From NCBI GenBank assembly GCA_902778285.1, contig CACYXC010000001.1, positions 1-64,000 on the forward strand: a DNA stretch of 64,000 nucleotides, written 5' to 3'. The DNA comes from Oscillospiraceae bacterium. Lineage in GTDB: Bacteria; Bacillota; Clostridia; Oscillospirales; Oscillospiraceae. The notes under the pieces are model-generated. The model ran no database searches. It saw only the letters and a program-made list of their open reading frames with translations, and was not told the DNA's origin. Shown in pieces: positions 52,643 through 60,589 of this stretch (positions are counted from its first letter, which is position 1; each line of letters starts with the position of its first letter). The position numbers and the translations under genes were made by a program.

Positions 52643-53443
52643 ATGTATGAATACCCGCCCATCCTGACGGGCAGCGAACAGCAGCAGCTCCTCGCCCTGC
52701 GGGATTATCTGGTGCGCCTGGCGCAGAGCATGGAGAAGCTGCAGCAGGCGCAGCCGGCCGCCGGAGCGGAGGACGGCGGGATGGGCAGGCCCCTCCCCGA
52801 CGCCCGGGATCATAAGGCGGCGCGGGAGCAGGAGGACAGGTTCGCCGCCCTGCGGCGAAACGCGGCGAATCTGCGCGCTCTCATCGTCAAGACCGCCGGG
52901 GAAGCGGATACGCTCGCCATGGAGCTCGGCGCGGTGCGGCAGGATATGGAGAGCCGCTATCTCGCCAAGTCCGACTTCGGCGAATACATGGAGCAGGTGA
53001 AGACGAGCTTCACGGCGACGGCGCGGGGCGTGGTGGAGAGCTACGACTTCGCCTCGCTGATCGAGGCGGTCAACGACCGGGCCGACGCGCTGGACCTCTA
53101 CATGACGGCCATCCGCGGCGAGATCCGGCGCGGACTCATCACCGACCCGGGCACGGGGGAGACCGTGACGGGCATCGCCATCGCGGAGAACCTCCAGTTC
53201 ACCGGCGAGGTGCACGAGGAGGACGGTCTGAAATACTACGAGCTGGCGCCTGGTCAGACTCTCGGCCTGTACACGGCCACGGGCTGGCAGTTCTGGGTCA
53301 ACGGTTCCAAGCGCGGCTGGTTCGACTCGCGCGACGGCAGGCTGCACGTGATCAGCGAGGTTGTGGAGGACGGTCTGCAGCTCGGCGCGGACTGGGCCGT
53401 CTCCACCGCGGGCGGCTTCGGGATCAAGTATCTCGGGGCGTGA
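52643..53443 (+). CDS. Phage tail-region hypothetical protein
   Basis: 266 residues. An N-terminal helical region (about 1-110) with coiled-coil character (LLALRDYLVRLAQSMEKLQQ, LRALIVKTAGEADTLAMELG) leads into a beta-rich C-terminal part: TGIAIAENLQFTGEVHEEDG, LYTATGWQFWVNGSKRGWFD, HVISEVVEDGLQLGADWAVS. This resembles the distal ends of tail fibres or baseplate proteins that read 'W.F..NG...G.FDS.D'. The host receptor cannot be judged. GGGGAGG upstream. Confidence 0.6.
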   Translation: MYEYPPILTGSEQQQLLALRDYLVRLAQSMEKLQQAQPAAGAEDGGMGRPLPDARDHKAAREQEDRFAALRRNAANLRALIVKTAGEADTLAMELGAVRQDMESRYLAKSDFGEYMEQVKTSFTATARGVVESYDFASLIEAVNDRADALDLYMTAIRGEIRRGLITDPGTGETVTGIAIAENLQFTGEVHEEDGLKYYELAPGQTLGLYTATGWQFWVNGSKRGWFDSRDGRLHVISEVVEDGLQLGADWAVSTAGGFGIKYLGA

Positions 53444-53499
53444 GGATCGCAGGGAGACGAGCGGAGCGGACGGGCAATGCTCGCCCCTGCGGGAGAGAC

Positions 53500-53552
53500 A
53501 GAGACCTCATCCGGCGCTGCGCGCCGCCTTCCCCAGAGGGGAAGGCTATAAG
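53500..53552 (+). repeat. R1-type short repeat before the DUF859-like gene
   Basis: GACCTCATCCGGCGCTGCGC, GCC, CCTTCCCCAGAGGGGAAGG, then CTATAAGGAAAGGA as ribosome site. A B-like GCGGACGGGCAATGCTCGCCC lies just before it. Confidence 0.8.
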
Positions 53553-53566
53553 GAAAGGATTGGAAC

Positions 53567-55369
53567 ATGAACACGACGGCGACATGGTACCGCGGCGTGA
53601 ACGCCGCGACCGGGGAGTATATCGGGAACATCGGCTACGACGGCGGGGCGCTGGTGGGGCGCTTCGCCTTCACGACCGGCGCGGCCGGGGCCGGCACGCT
53701 CAGCTTCCGCACGAGCGATCTGGGCCCTGCGGGCTCGAGCGACTGGGGCAGCGGCAATTATGACAAGTTCCATTTCCGCATCACGGGGACGGGCACTTCT
53801 CTGGCCGGACATACGGGCACCGATGGCAGCGCCGTCGGCGTTTACTGGCCGGACACGAGCACGCACTACCTGACGAGCGGCGGGACCGTCAACGTGACGC
53901 TGCAGCCGAACACGACGTATTACCTCTGGATCTACCCGGACACGACGAGCTACAACCGCTGGCAGATCGGCGGCGTGAGCGTCACGCTCAGCGGCAGCTA
54001 CGGAAACGCGGCCGATCCCGCGGCGGGGAACGGGTATTTCGGCGAGAGCCTTGGCATCACGCTCTCGGGCGGCAGCGCCGGCGCGGCCTACACCGTGTCG
54101 GTCGCCTGCGCGGGACGGACGGAGACGCTGCAGACCAAAGGGAGCGCGACGGTGCTCGGCTGGACGCCGACGGTCGCGGTCTTCGCGCCGCTGCTGCCGA
54201 ACGCCGCGAGCGCACAGGCGACGATCACGGTACAGACCTGGTACGGCAGCTTCCTGGCCGGGAGCCGAAGCGTCAGCGTGACGCTGCGCTTTCGGGCGGA
54301 GGACGTCGCGCCGACGGTCAGCGAGGGCTGGTACAGCCACGCGCCGTACAACACCGGCGCGGCGGCCGCGATCGCCCGCTATATTTCCGGCATCAGCAGG
54401 GCGGCGTTCAACTTCCGGGCGGATCGGGTGAGCACGAAGTACGGCGCGTCCATCGCGGGCTATACCGTCAGCTGCAGGGGAAACAGCGCGGCGGAAAGCC
54501 CCTGGCGGACGCCGGTACTGAACGGGGAGACCGCGATCACCGTCACGGTGCGCGACTCCCGCGGCTTCAGCGCCTCGGAAAGTCTCACGCTCACGCCGCT
54601 GAGCTACGCGGCGCCGACGCTTGCCGACGTGAGCGTATTCCGCTGTGACGAAAACGGGATGGCGGCCGAGGACGGGCAGTACTGCTCGGTGAGCGCGTCG
54701 GCGGTGTTCAGCGCGCTGGCGGGGGACAACAGCGCCTCCATCCTGCGCTCTCTGCGCGTGCTGTCCGGGAGCTTCGGCGCGGAAACACTCCAGCCGGACG
54801 GCCAGAGCGTGATCGTACCCGCGCTGGACCCGGACCTGAACTATGAGCTGAAGCTGGAGATCCGGGACGCGGTGGGCGGCAGCGGCGTGATCCTGCGGCA
54901 GATCCCGGGACGGCGCTGGGCCATAAAATTCCACCCTACGGGCGCGGGCGTGGGCTTCGGGATGGCACCCCAGGGGGCGCTGCGGCTGGAGATCCCGGAG
55001 ACCTGGGAGATCCGGCGCGGCGCGGAGCGCTACGTCCCGCTGACGGAGAGCGGCAGCAGCGGTATCTGGCGCTGGCGAAAATGGGACGACGGCAGCTTCG
55101 AGCTGCTCGGCAGCACAAGCGTCAGCGCCGATGTGAACAGAAACTGGGGCGCGCTGTACTACGCGGCGGTCCTCAGCAGCGTGAGCTACCCCTTCCCGAT
55201 CACGGCCATCGACTACGCCGCCGCGTCCGTCGCGGACATCTACTGCTGGGCGATGGGGAATCTCGGCGCGAGCCTGAGCGATACCGGCAATGTCTATGTG
55301 CTCAGCGCCGCGGCGCGCACCGGGCTGAGCCTCCCGCTGCGCCTGCTGATCCGCGGCAGATGGCAATGA
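53567..55369 (+). CDS. DUF859-like phage minor structural protein
   Basis: 600 residues, beta-rich and Ser/Thr/Gly-rich. The mid part looks like tandem Ig-like or fibronectin-like modules (YTVSVACAGRTETLQTKGSA, TVLGWTPTVAVFAPLLPNAA, VSVTLRFRAEDVAPTVS). The later part (ISRAAFNFRADRVSTKYGAS, RDSRGFSASESLTLTPLSYA, KFHPTGAGVGFGMAPQGALR) matches the DUF859 pattern of siphophage minor tail proteins, whose typical 'G.GFGM.P..G..ALE' is seen. The C-terminal 90 residues may be a head or knob domain. Probably a fibre or spike for cell contact. Confidence 0.72.
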   Translation: MNTTATWYRGVNAATGEYIGNIGYDGGALVGRFAFTTGAAGAGTLSFRTSDLGPAGSSDWGSGNYDKFHFRITGTGTSLAGHTGTDGSAVGVYWPDTSTHYLTSGGTVNVTLQPNTTYYLWIYPDTTSYNRWQIGGVSVTLSGSYGNAADPAAGNGYFGESLGITLSGGSAGAAYTVSVACAGRTETLQTKGSATVLGWTPTVAVFAPLLPNAASAQATITVQTWYGSFLAGSRSVSVTLRFRAEDVAPTVSEGWYSHAPYNTGAAAAIARYISGISRAAFNFRADRVSTKYGASIAGYTVSCRGNSAAESPWRTPVLNGETAITVTVRDSRGFSASESLTLTPLSYAAPTLADVSVFRCDENGMAAEDGQYCSVSASAVFSALAGDNSASILRSLRVLSGSFGAETLQPDGQSVIVPALDPDLNYELKLEIRDAVGGSGVILRQIPGRRWAIKFHPTGAGVGFGMAPQGALRLEIPETWEIRRGAERYVPLTESGSSGIWRWRKWDDGSFELLGSTSVSADVNRNWGALYYAAVLSSVSYPFPITAIDYAAASVADIYCWAMGNLGASLSDTGNVYVLSAAARTGLSLPLRLLIRGRWQ

Positions 55370-55390
55370 GCTTATGACAGGAGAGAAGAC

Positions 55391-56203
55391 ATGGAAGTGA
55401 ACAGAATCATTGAGGTCCCGGGGCAGACCTGGGACGAGCGGCAGAGCGACGCGGAGCTGGACGCGCTGTACGCCGCCATCACCGGCCGCCAGCCCTTTCG
55501 GTACCGGGCGCAGGACGATCCGCTCTACCGCAGCTATGCCGACCGCTACGTCCAGAACGGACGCATGGCCATGCGCGACAGCGTGGGCACGGCCGCGGCG
55601 CTGACCGGCGGCTACGGCTCCAGCTACGCCCAGCGCGTGGGCCAGCAGCAGTACGACGAATACCTGCGGCTTCTGAGCGAGGCGCTGCCGGAGCTCTACG
55701 GCATGGCCTACGAGCAGTATCGGGACGAGGGCGCGGCCCTGCGCGAGCAGTACGATCTGGCCCATCAGCGCAGCGCCGACGCCTACTCCCGTGAGCGCGA
55801 CAGGCAGGCAGACGCCTATCAGCGGCAGCGCGACGCGCTCTCCGACGAGCGCTATCGGAGCGAGCAGCAGGCAAAGGCATCCCAGCAGAGCTACAGGCAG
55901 CAGCAGGACAACTACCAGAAGCTGTATAAGCTGATCACATTCTCGGGTTATGTGCCCACCGACGAGGAGCTGCGGGCCGCGGGGCTGACGCGGGCCTCCG
56001 CCGAAGCGCTGCGAAAGGAGTACGAGCGGACGCACGGCGGCGGCCAGCAGTCCAACGCGGCCGCTTACCGGAGCGGCACGCCGCAGCAGGAGAAGAAGGA
56101 GAGCGCGCCGGTCATAAAAAGCGCCGCCCGCGCGGCGTCGGGCGGCGGCAAAACGAGCGGCGGGGGCGGAGCGGGCTTCAAAAACACGCTCACCCAGCGC
56201 TGA
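55391..56203 (+). CDS. Gln/Arg-rich coiled-coil phage protein
   Basis: 270 residues. The centre is strongly helical and rich in Gln, Arg, Asp and Tyr (residues about 95-185: EQYDLAHQRSADAYSRERDR, QADAYQRQRDALSDERYRSE), probably coiled coil. Before it, YADRYVQNGRMAMRDSVGTA and GGYGSSYAQRVGQQQYDEYL are family-like in Clostridial phage genomes. FSGYVPTDEELRAAGLT follows; the tail is a disordered Gly/Lys/Ser stretch. It might be an internal virion or tail-needle type protein; function unknown. GGAG upstream. Confidence 0.6.
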   Translation: MEVNRIIEVPGQTWDERQSDAELDALYAAITGRQPFRYRAQDDPLYRSYADRYVQNGRMAMRDSVGTAAALTGGYGSSYAQRVGQQQYDEYLRLLSEALPELYGMAYEQYRDEGAALREQYDLAHQRSADAYSRERDRQADAYQRQRDALSDERYRSEQQAKASQQSYRQQQDNYQKLYKLITFSGYVPTDEELRAAGLTRASAEALRKEYERTHGGGQQSNAAAYRSGTPQQEKKESAPVIKSAARAASGGGKTSGGGGAGFKNTLTQR

Positions 56204-56214
56204 GGACGGGGAAT

Positions 56215-57015
56215 ATGACGGAAAATGAACTGAGGCAGCAGGTCTGCGGCACAGCGCGGGCCTGGCTGGGCAGACGGGAAGCGGACGGCAGCCACCGCGA
56301 GATCATCGACGTGTACAACAGCATCTCGCCGCTGCCGAGGGGCTACCGGATGACTTACGGCGATGCGTGGTGCGCGGCCTTCGTTTCGGCAGTCGGCGCG
56401 AAGGCCGGGCTGGGCGCGCTGCTCTATCCCGAGTGCGCCTGCGAGCCGATGATCGCGCTGTATCGGAAGGCCGGGCGCTGGGAGGAGCAGGACTGCGCCA
56501 TTCCCCGGCCGGGCGATGTGATCTTTTACGACTGGGAGGATGCCGGCGTCGGCGACTGCCGCGGTGCGAGCGACCATGTGGGCATCGTGCTGGAACTGGA
56601 CGGCGACGTGATCACGGTCGTCGAGGGCAACAAGTCCGACGCCGTGGGCCTGCGAAAGCTGCACGTCGACTCCCGCTTCATCCGGGGCTACGGAAAGCCG
56701 GACTACCTGTCCCTTGCGGAGAAGGAGCACATCGAGCGCCCTGCGCCCGCGCCGGAGAAGACGGGGGAGACGGCCGTGCCGGAGCTGGAGGCGGAGCTGA
56801 GGCTTCCCTGGCTGCGGCGCGGCGATACGGGGGAGAGCGTGCGCGCAGCGCAGCTGCTGCTGATCGGCCGCGGCTTTCGCTGCGGCCCCTGGGGCGCGGA
56901 CGGCGATTTCGGCCCGGCCACCTACGGCGCGCTCTTCCAGTTCCAGCGCGCGAAAAAGCTCTCGGCGGACGGCGTGCTGGGCCCGGAGAGCTGGAAGGCG
57001 CTGCTGGGGGTGTGA
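56215..57015 (+). CDS. Endolysin: CHAP/NlpC-like amidase plus peptidoglycan-binding domain
   Basis: 266 residues, no signal peptide. The N-terminal cysteine peptidase-type domain (about 5-165) has Cys in YGDAWCAAFVSAVG near 50, His in SDHVGIVLEL near 120 and Asn in VVEGNKSD near 140. A Pro/Glu linker is followed by a PG_binding_1 domain (about 195-265): LRRGDTGESVRAAQLLLIGR, GPWGADGDFGPATYGALFQF, LSADGVLGPESWKALLG. It cuts wall peptide bonds at lysis and would reach the wall through the holin-type proteins encoded next. Confidence 0.88.
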   Translation: MTENELRQQVCGTARAWLGRREADGSHREIIDVYNSISPLPRGYRMTYGDAWCAAFVSAVGAKAGLGALLYPECACEPMIALYRKAGRWEEQDCAIPRPGDVIFYDWEDAGVGDCRGASDHVGIVLELDGDVITVVEGNKSDAVGLRKLHVDSRFIRGYGKPDYLSLAEKEHIERPAPAPEKTGETAVPELEAELRLPWLRRGDTGESVRAAQLLLIGRGFRCGPWGADGDFGPATYGALFQFQRAKKLSADGVLGPESWKALLGV

Positions 57016-57018
57016 GCG

Positions 57019-57288
57019 ATGTACATCGGCATTCAGGATCTGATCACGGCCTCGGCGGTCCTCGCCGCGGCGCTCGCGCTGCTGGGCTACTACAACCGGG
57101 CCTACAACTGGTACCGCAAGCAGCAGCGGCAGGAGGAGGACATCGCCGCGCTGAAGGAGGAGCAGGGCCTGCTGACCTACGGCGTGCTGGCCTGCCTGAA
57201 GGGGCTGAAGGAGCAGGGCTGCAACGGCCCGGTGACGGAGGCCATCGAAAAGATCGAAAAGCACCTGAACAACAAGGCACACCGCTGA
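57019..57288 (+). CDS. Small membrane protein of the lysis cassette
   Basis: 89 residues. One N-terminal helix (DLITASAVLAAALALLGYYN) then a basic and helical tail (WYRKQQRQEEDIAALKEEQG, TEAIEKIEKHLNN). It sits between endolysin and holin, three bases after the endolysin stop. It may be a holin partner or a phage membrane accessory. Family not recognised. Confidence 0.65.
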   Translation: MYIGIQDLITASAVLAAALALLGYYNRAYNWYRKQQRQEEDIAALKEEQGLLTYGVLACLKGLKEQGCNGPVTEAIEKIEKHLNNKAHR

Positions 57289-57328
57289 GGGCGGGCGCTG
57301 AAAAAGGAGAGGGGCGGGGTACAAACGC

Positions 57329-57382
57329 CCCTCATCCGCCCCGGTGCTCACACCGGGGCACCTTCCCCCGAGGGGGAAGGCT
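57329..57382 (+). repeat. R1-type short repeat before the holin gene
   Basis: CCCCTCATCCGCCCCGGTGC, CACCGGGGC, CCTTCCCCCGAGGGGGAAGG, then GCAGAGAAAGGAGA as ribosome site. Confidence 0.78.
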
Positions 57383-57400
57383 GCAGAGAAAGGAGATAGT

Positions 57401-57643
57401 ATGGAAATTACCGGAATCACCCTGATCTGTTATCTGGGCGGGCTGGGCGTCAAGCTTTCACCGCTGGACAACAAATGGATCCCGCTGCTCTGCGGCCTGC
57501 TGGGCGGTCTGCTGGGCCTGCTGGCCATGGGCGTCATGCCGGACTTCCCGGCCTCGAACCTGATCGACGCCGCGGCGGTGGGCATCGCCTCGGGCCTGGC
57601 CGCCACCGGCGCCGACCAGGCGGTCAAACAGCTGGCAGGCTGA
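57401..57643 (+). CDS. Phage holin
   Basis: 80 residues with two to three helices: ITLICYLGGLGVKLSPLDNK, IPLLCGLLGGLLGLLAMGVM, and NLIDAAAVGIASGLAATGAD followed by QAVKQL. This is the pattern of the Hol44-type phage holin family (GLASTGANQ..KQ). Holins open the membrane for the endolysin. ATG 57401 has AAAGGAGA eight bases upstream. It is the last phage gene of the block; no terminator was seen after it. Confidence 0.82.
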   Translation: MEITGITLICYLGGLGVKLSPLDNKWIPLLCGLLGGLLGLLAMGVMPDFPASNLIDAAAVGIASGLAATGADQAVKQLAG

Positions 57644-57684
57644 CGCGGCGCAGCCCGCAGGCAGGCGGGAGAGCGGGGAAATCC

Positions 57685-57713
57685 TTGCTTTTCCGCGGGA
57701 TCTGATATAAAAT
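57685..57713 (+). promoter_or_regulatory. Promoter of the plsC-like operon
   Basis: TTGCTT, 17-base spacer, TAAAAT, 14 bases before the start codon region. Confidence 0.5.
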
Positions 57714-57726
57714 AAGCGGGTAGTTC

Positions 57727-58548
57727 ATGAACATGAGGTACCCGCTTATGCTTTATGCGATCCTGTTTCTGCTCTGCGCGCTGGCCGCCGCCTGGGCGGT
57801 CGTGGCGCTGGCCCACTGGCACTGGCTGCTGGGCGTGCCGGTTTTCGTGCTGGCCTTTGCGCTGATGCACGCGGTCTACGTTTTGATTTGGTGGCTGCTG
57901 ACGCTTCCGGTGGACCGATCGAAGCCCATTGAGAAGCAGAATCCGCGCGCGCGGGAGGCCTGCCGCGGCGTGGGCCGCTTCCTCTGTCTTTACGGCGGGC
58001 TCAGGCCCCACATCAGCGGGGAGGAAAAGCTTCCGACGGACAGCCGCTTCCTCTTCGTCTGCAACCACCGCTCCATGTTCGACCCGCTGATCGTGATCGG
58101 CTACCTCTACAAGTGGAACATCTCCTTCATCTCCAAACCCTCCAACATGGCCATCCCCCTCGCGGGGGACATCGCCTACAACGCGGGCTATCTGCCCATC
58201 GACCGGGAGAATGACCGCGCCGCGCTCAAAACCATCCTCACCGCCGCAGACTATATGAAGCGCGATCTCTGCTCCATCGGCATCTACCCGGAGGGCACCC
58301 GCACAAAAGACGGGGAGCTGCTGCCCTTCCACAGCGGCTCCTTCAAGACCGCACAGCGCGCAAAGGTCCCCATAGCCGTGGCCTGCGTCCGCGGGACGGA
58401 GAAGATCAAAAAACGGCTGCTCCTGCGGCCCACCGACGTGTATCTGGACATCCTCGAGCTGATCCCGGCGGATCGGGTCTGCGCCATGAGCACGGCGGAG
58501 CTGGCGGAGTACAGCAGAAAGCGCATCGAAGAGGGGCTGAAAGCATGA
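57727..58548 (+). CDS. 1-acyl-sn-glycerol-3-phosphate acyltransferase (PlsC-like)
   Basis: 273 residues. Two N-terminal helices (about 5-60) anchor the protein; the acyltransferase domain has the catalytic HX4D motif in CNHRSMFDPLIV near residue 117, and IYPEGTRTKDGELLPFHSGS (EGTR) near 193. It makes phosphatidic acid for membrane lipids. A short spacing to the upstream promoter suggests start at 57727 or the ATG two codons later. It overlaps the SDR gene by four bases. Confidence 0.9.
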   Translation: MNMRYPLMLYAILFLLCALAAAWAVVALAHWHWLLGVPVFVLAFALMHAVYVLIWWLLTLPVDRSKPIEKQNPRAREACRGVGRFLCLYGGLRPHISGEEKLPTDSRFLFVCNHRSMFDPLIVIGYLYKWNISFISKPSNMAIPLAGDIAYNAGYLPIDRENDRAALKTILTAADYMKRDLCSIGIYPEGTRTKDGELLPFHSGSFKTAQRAKVPIAVACVRGTEKIKKRLLLRPTDVYLDILELIPADRVCAMSTAELAEYSRKRIEEGLKA

Positions 58549-59273
58549 AAAAGGTCGCATTGGTCACGGGCTCGTCCCGCGGGATCGGCGCCGCGATCGC
58601 CGAGGCGCTCAGCCGCGCGGGCTATGCCGTCTGCATCAACTACATCGAGCGCGCCGACAAGGCCGAGGCGCTGGCCGACAGGCTGCGCGCCGCGGGCGGC
58701 GAGGTCATCACCCAGCAGTGCGACGTGGCCGACCGCGAGGGCGTCTGGGCCATGGTCCGGCGCATCGAGCGGGAGCTGGGACCGGTGACGCTGCTGGTAA
58801 ACAACGCGGGCATCGCCAAACAGCAGCAGTTTCAGGATATCGAGGAGGAGACCTGGCAGCGGCTCTACGCCGTGAATGTGGGCGGCTGCTTTCACTGCAG
58901 CCAGGCGGTGCTGGGGGCGATGCTCCATGCGCACGCGGGCTGCATCGTCAACATCTCCTCCATCTGGGGCAGCCACGGCGCAAGCTGTGAGGCGGCCTAT
59001 TCCTCCACCAAGCACGCCATCATCGGGCTGACGCGCTCGCTCTCGGCAGAGCTGTCGCTCTCCGGCATCCGCGTCAACTGCGTGGCGCCCGGCGTCATCG
59101 ACACGGACATGGTGCAGGTGCTGGGGCAGGAGACGCTGGACGAGCTCGCGCGCGAGATCCCGCTGGGGAGGCTCGGCAGACCCGAGGAGATCGCGCAGAT
59201 GGTCCTCGCCGTGGCCGAAAACCCCTATATCACGGGACAGGTCATCACGGTGGACGGGGGTTTTTTGGTATAA
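58545..59273 (+). CDS. Short-chain dehydrogenase/reductase (FabG-like)
   Basis: 242 residues. NAD(P)H Rossmann motif VTGSSRGIGAAIAEALSRAG, NNAGIAKQQQF, catalytic Ser in NISSIWG, YSSTK (YxxxK), and RVNCVAPGVIDTDMVQ. The end TGQVITVDGGFLV is classic for FabG-type reductases. Coupled to the plsC-like gene by ATGA, so a role in fatty acid or lipid synthesis is plausible, but the main fabG usually lies in the fab cluster. The 3' end is duplicated downstream beyond an E-type repeat. Confidence 0.92.
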   Translation: MKKVALVTGSSRGIGAAIAEALSRAGYAVCINYIERADKAEALADRLRAAGGEVITQQCDVADREGVWAMVRRIERELGPVTLLVNNAGIAKQQQFQDIEEETWQRLYAVNVGGCFHCSQAVLGAMLHAHAGCIVNISSIWGSHGASCEAAYSSTKHAIIGLTRSLSAELSLSGIRVNCVAPGVIDTDMVQVLGQETLDELAREIPLGRLGRPEEIAQMVLAVAENPYITGQVITVDGGFLV

Positions 59274-59425
59274 ACAAAACCAAGGCCCAGCGCAGCGGGC
59301 TTGGTTTTGAGAGGAAGAATAAGGCCAACGGTCGAGGAGGCGGCATCCATGCCGCCTCCTGACCATATGGTCTTATTCTGACGACGGGGCAGGTCATCAC
59401 GGTAGACGGCGGGTTTTTGGTATAG
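59232..59425. repeat. E-type repeat between 41-bp duplications of the SDR 3' end
   Basis: 59232-59272 and 59384-59424 match at 37 of 41 positions and both encode TGQVITVDGGFLV plus a stop. Between them lies an inverted E-type element: AAAACCAAGGCC...GGGCTTGGTTTT hairpin, then AGAATAAGGCC...GGTCTTATTCT. Confidence 0.85.
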
Positions 59426-59600
59426 TGAAGAATGAAAAATGAAGAATGAATAATAATGGTGTCCGCGAAGCGGCTCCGCAATGATTCATTATTCGCTATT
59501 CATTTTTCATTGAGAATAAAAATCACCCTTCGGTGGGAGAATAGCACTGCACCCATACATATACTGGTTTGGGCGATTCTTTTCCCGGAGCGTGAATACC
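59274..59600. other. 327-bp gene-free gap
   Basis: Filled by the E-type element, the second copy of the SDR end and the F-type repeat; the last 85 bases before mazF show no antitoxin-like frame. Confidence 0.7.
59428..59513. repeat. F-type AT-rich inverted repeat
   Basis: AAGAATGAAAAATGAAGAATG at the left and CATTATTCGCTATTCATTTT with TCATT at the right; core CCGCGAAGCGGCTCCGC. It looks like a small MITE-like or hairpin element. Confidence 0.7.
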
Positions 59601-59960
59601 ATGGTCAAACGAGGAGAACTCTATTACGCCGACCTGAGCCCGGTGGTCGGCAGCGAACAGGGCGGCATGCGCCCGGTTCTGATCGTCCAGAACGACACCG
59701 GCAACCGACACAGCCCCACCGTGATCGCGGCGGCCATCACCAGCCAGACCGGCAAGGCGAAGCTGCCCACCCACATCCGCCTGTCCAGTCAGACCACCGG
59801 CCTGAACCGCGACAGCATCATCCTTCTCGAGCAGATCCGCACCCTGGACAAATCCCGACTGCGCCAGTGCATGGGGCGGCTGGACGAGAAGACCATGAGC
59901 GCCGTGGACAGCGCGCTCGCGGTCAGTATGGGTCTGCCGACGAACCACCCGACCGAATAA
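59601..59960 (+). CDS. MazF/PemK-family endoribonuclease toxin
   Basis: 119 residues, usual length. KRGELYYADLSPVVGSEQGG, RPVLIVQNDTGNRHSPTVIA and LPTHIRLSSQTTGLNRDSII are the MazF hallmarks; the catalytic Arg (RPVLIV) and Thr/Ser (AAITSQ) are present. MazF cuts mRNA at short sequences. No MazE-like antitoxin gene lies before it; the upstream 150 bp are repeats. CGGAG lies upstream of the ATG. Solitary MazF genes of this type are frequent in Clostridia; the antitoxin may be elsewhere. Confidence 0.92.
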   Translation: MVKRGELYYADLSPVVGSEQGGMRPVLIVQNDTGNRHSPTVIAAAITSQTGKAKLPTHIRLSSQTTGLNRDSIILLEQIRTLDKSRLRQCMGRLDEKTMSAVDSALAVSMGLPTNHPTE

Positions 59961-59965
59961 GTACG

Positions 59966-59998
59966 ACACCCCCTTCATACATTGAAGGGGGTGTTTTT
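59966..59998 (+). terminator. mazF terminator
   Basis: Perfect 12-bp stem ACACCCCCTTCA/TGAAGGGGGTGT, five-base loop, then TTTTGC. Confidence 0.85.
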
Positions 59999-60119
59999 GC
60001 ACGCAAAACCCCGCAGACCGGGATTCGCATGGGGAGAGGGCGAGAGGGGATTGGGTATTCCCTCTCGCGTTCACAATCGTGAAAACAGATGCTTCTGTTT
60101 TCACAGGGGGTGTTTTTGC
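59966..60119. repeat. H-type composite of three hairpins
   Basis: After the terminator stem come GCGAGAGGG...CCCTCTCGC (60040-60068) and GTGAAAACAGA/TCTGTTTTCAC (60079-60104). GGGGGTGTTTTTGCA occurs both at 59987-60001 and 60106-60120, so the block is bounded by a direct repeat whose second copy provides the next gene's ATG. Confidence 0.7.
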
Positions 60120-60530
60120 ATGGAGTATCCGATCGTGGAAAAGGGGATGGAGATCGGGCGGCTGCGGGCGCGGCAGGAGGGGCTGTACACGGTTTTCGAG
60201 GCGCGGCTTCCGCTGCGGACGGAGCTGACGCGGCTGTATCTCTGCGGGAAAGGGGAGAGCCGCCTGCTGGGTGTGATGGAGCCGGGAAGCGGCGGCTGCG
60301 TCCTCTGCCGCAGACTGAGCCGGCGGCAGCTTCCGGCCCAGATCGAATACGCATCGACCGAGGCGATGGCCGCGCCGCCGGAGAGGAGCGGCTGGACGCC
60401 CGGCGCAAACGGGATGCTGTACGATCGCAGCGCGCGGCTGCTGGCGATCCCGGCGGAACTGCACGATCAGAGCCGAATGGTGCGGACCATGGTCATAAAC
60501 GGGAAAGAATACATTGTTTTTCACTGGTAG
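60120..60530 (+). CDS. Hypothetical protein
   Basis: 136 residues, not recognised. It starts MEYPIVEKGMEIGRLRARQE and has a beta-rich look: LYTVFEARLPLRTELTRLYL, RLLGVMEPGSGGCVLCRRLS, and ends VRTMVINGKEYIVFHW. No signal, membrane segment or catalytic motif. AGGGGG lies nine bases before the ATG, both in the tail of the H-type repeat; the frame is open further upstream through that repeat, which is judged non-coding. Homologous short proteins seem common in this bacterial group, by memory only. Confidence 0.6.
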   Translation: MEYPIVEKGMEIGRLRARQEGLYTVFEARLPLRTELTRLYLCGKGESRLLGVMEPGSGGCVLCRRLSRRQLPAQIEYASTEAMAAPPERSGWTPGANGMLYDRSARLLAIPAELHDQSRMVRTMVINGKEYIVFHW

Positions 60531-60542
60531 AGGGTATATAAT
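60514..60542 (+). promoter_or_regulatory. Promoter of the nucleoside phosphorylase gene
   Basis: TTGTTT, 17-base spacer, perfect TATAAT, overlapping the 3' end of the preceding gene; a second TATAAT lies at 60545-60550. Confidence 0.65.
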
Positions 60543-60589
60543 GATATAATAAAACAAAAGAACGCGAAGACAGAGAGGAGACGGAGCGT

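Noticed and set aside
53546..56035. 829-codon open frame on - opposite the DUF859-like and coiled-coil genes
   Set aside because: Arg/Ala/Pro-rich shadow caused by codon bias; the + strand genes have ribosome sites and recognisable families.
59982..60119. N-terminal extension of the 60120 protein (MKGVFLHAKPRR...)
   Set aside because: The extra stretch is encoded by the three-hairpin repeat; ATG 60120 has its own ribosome site.
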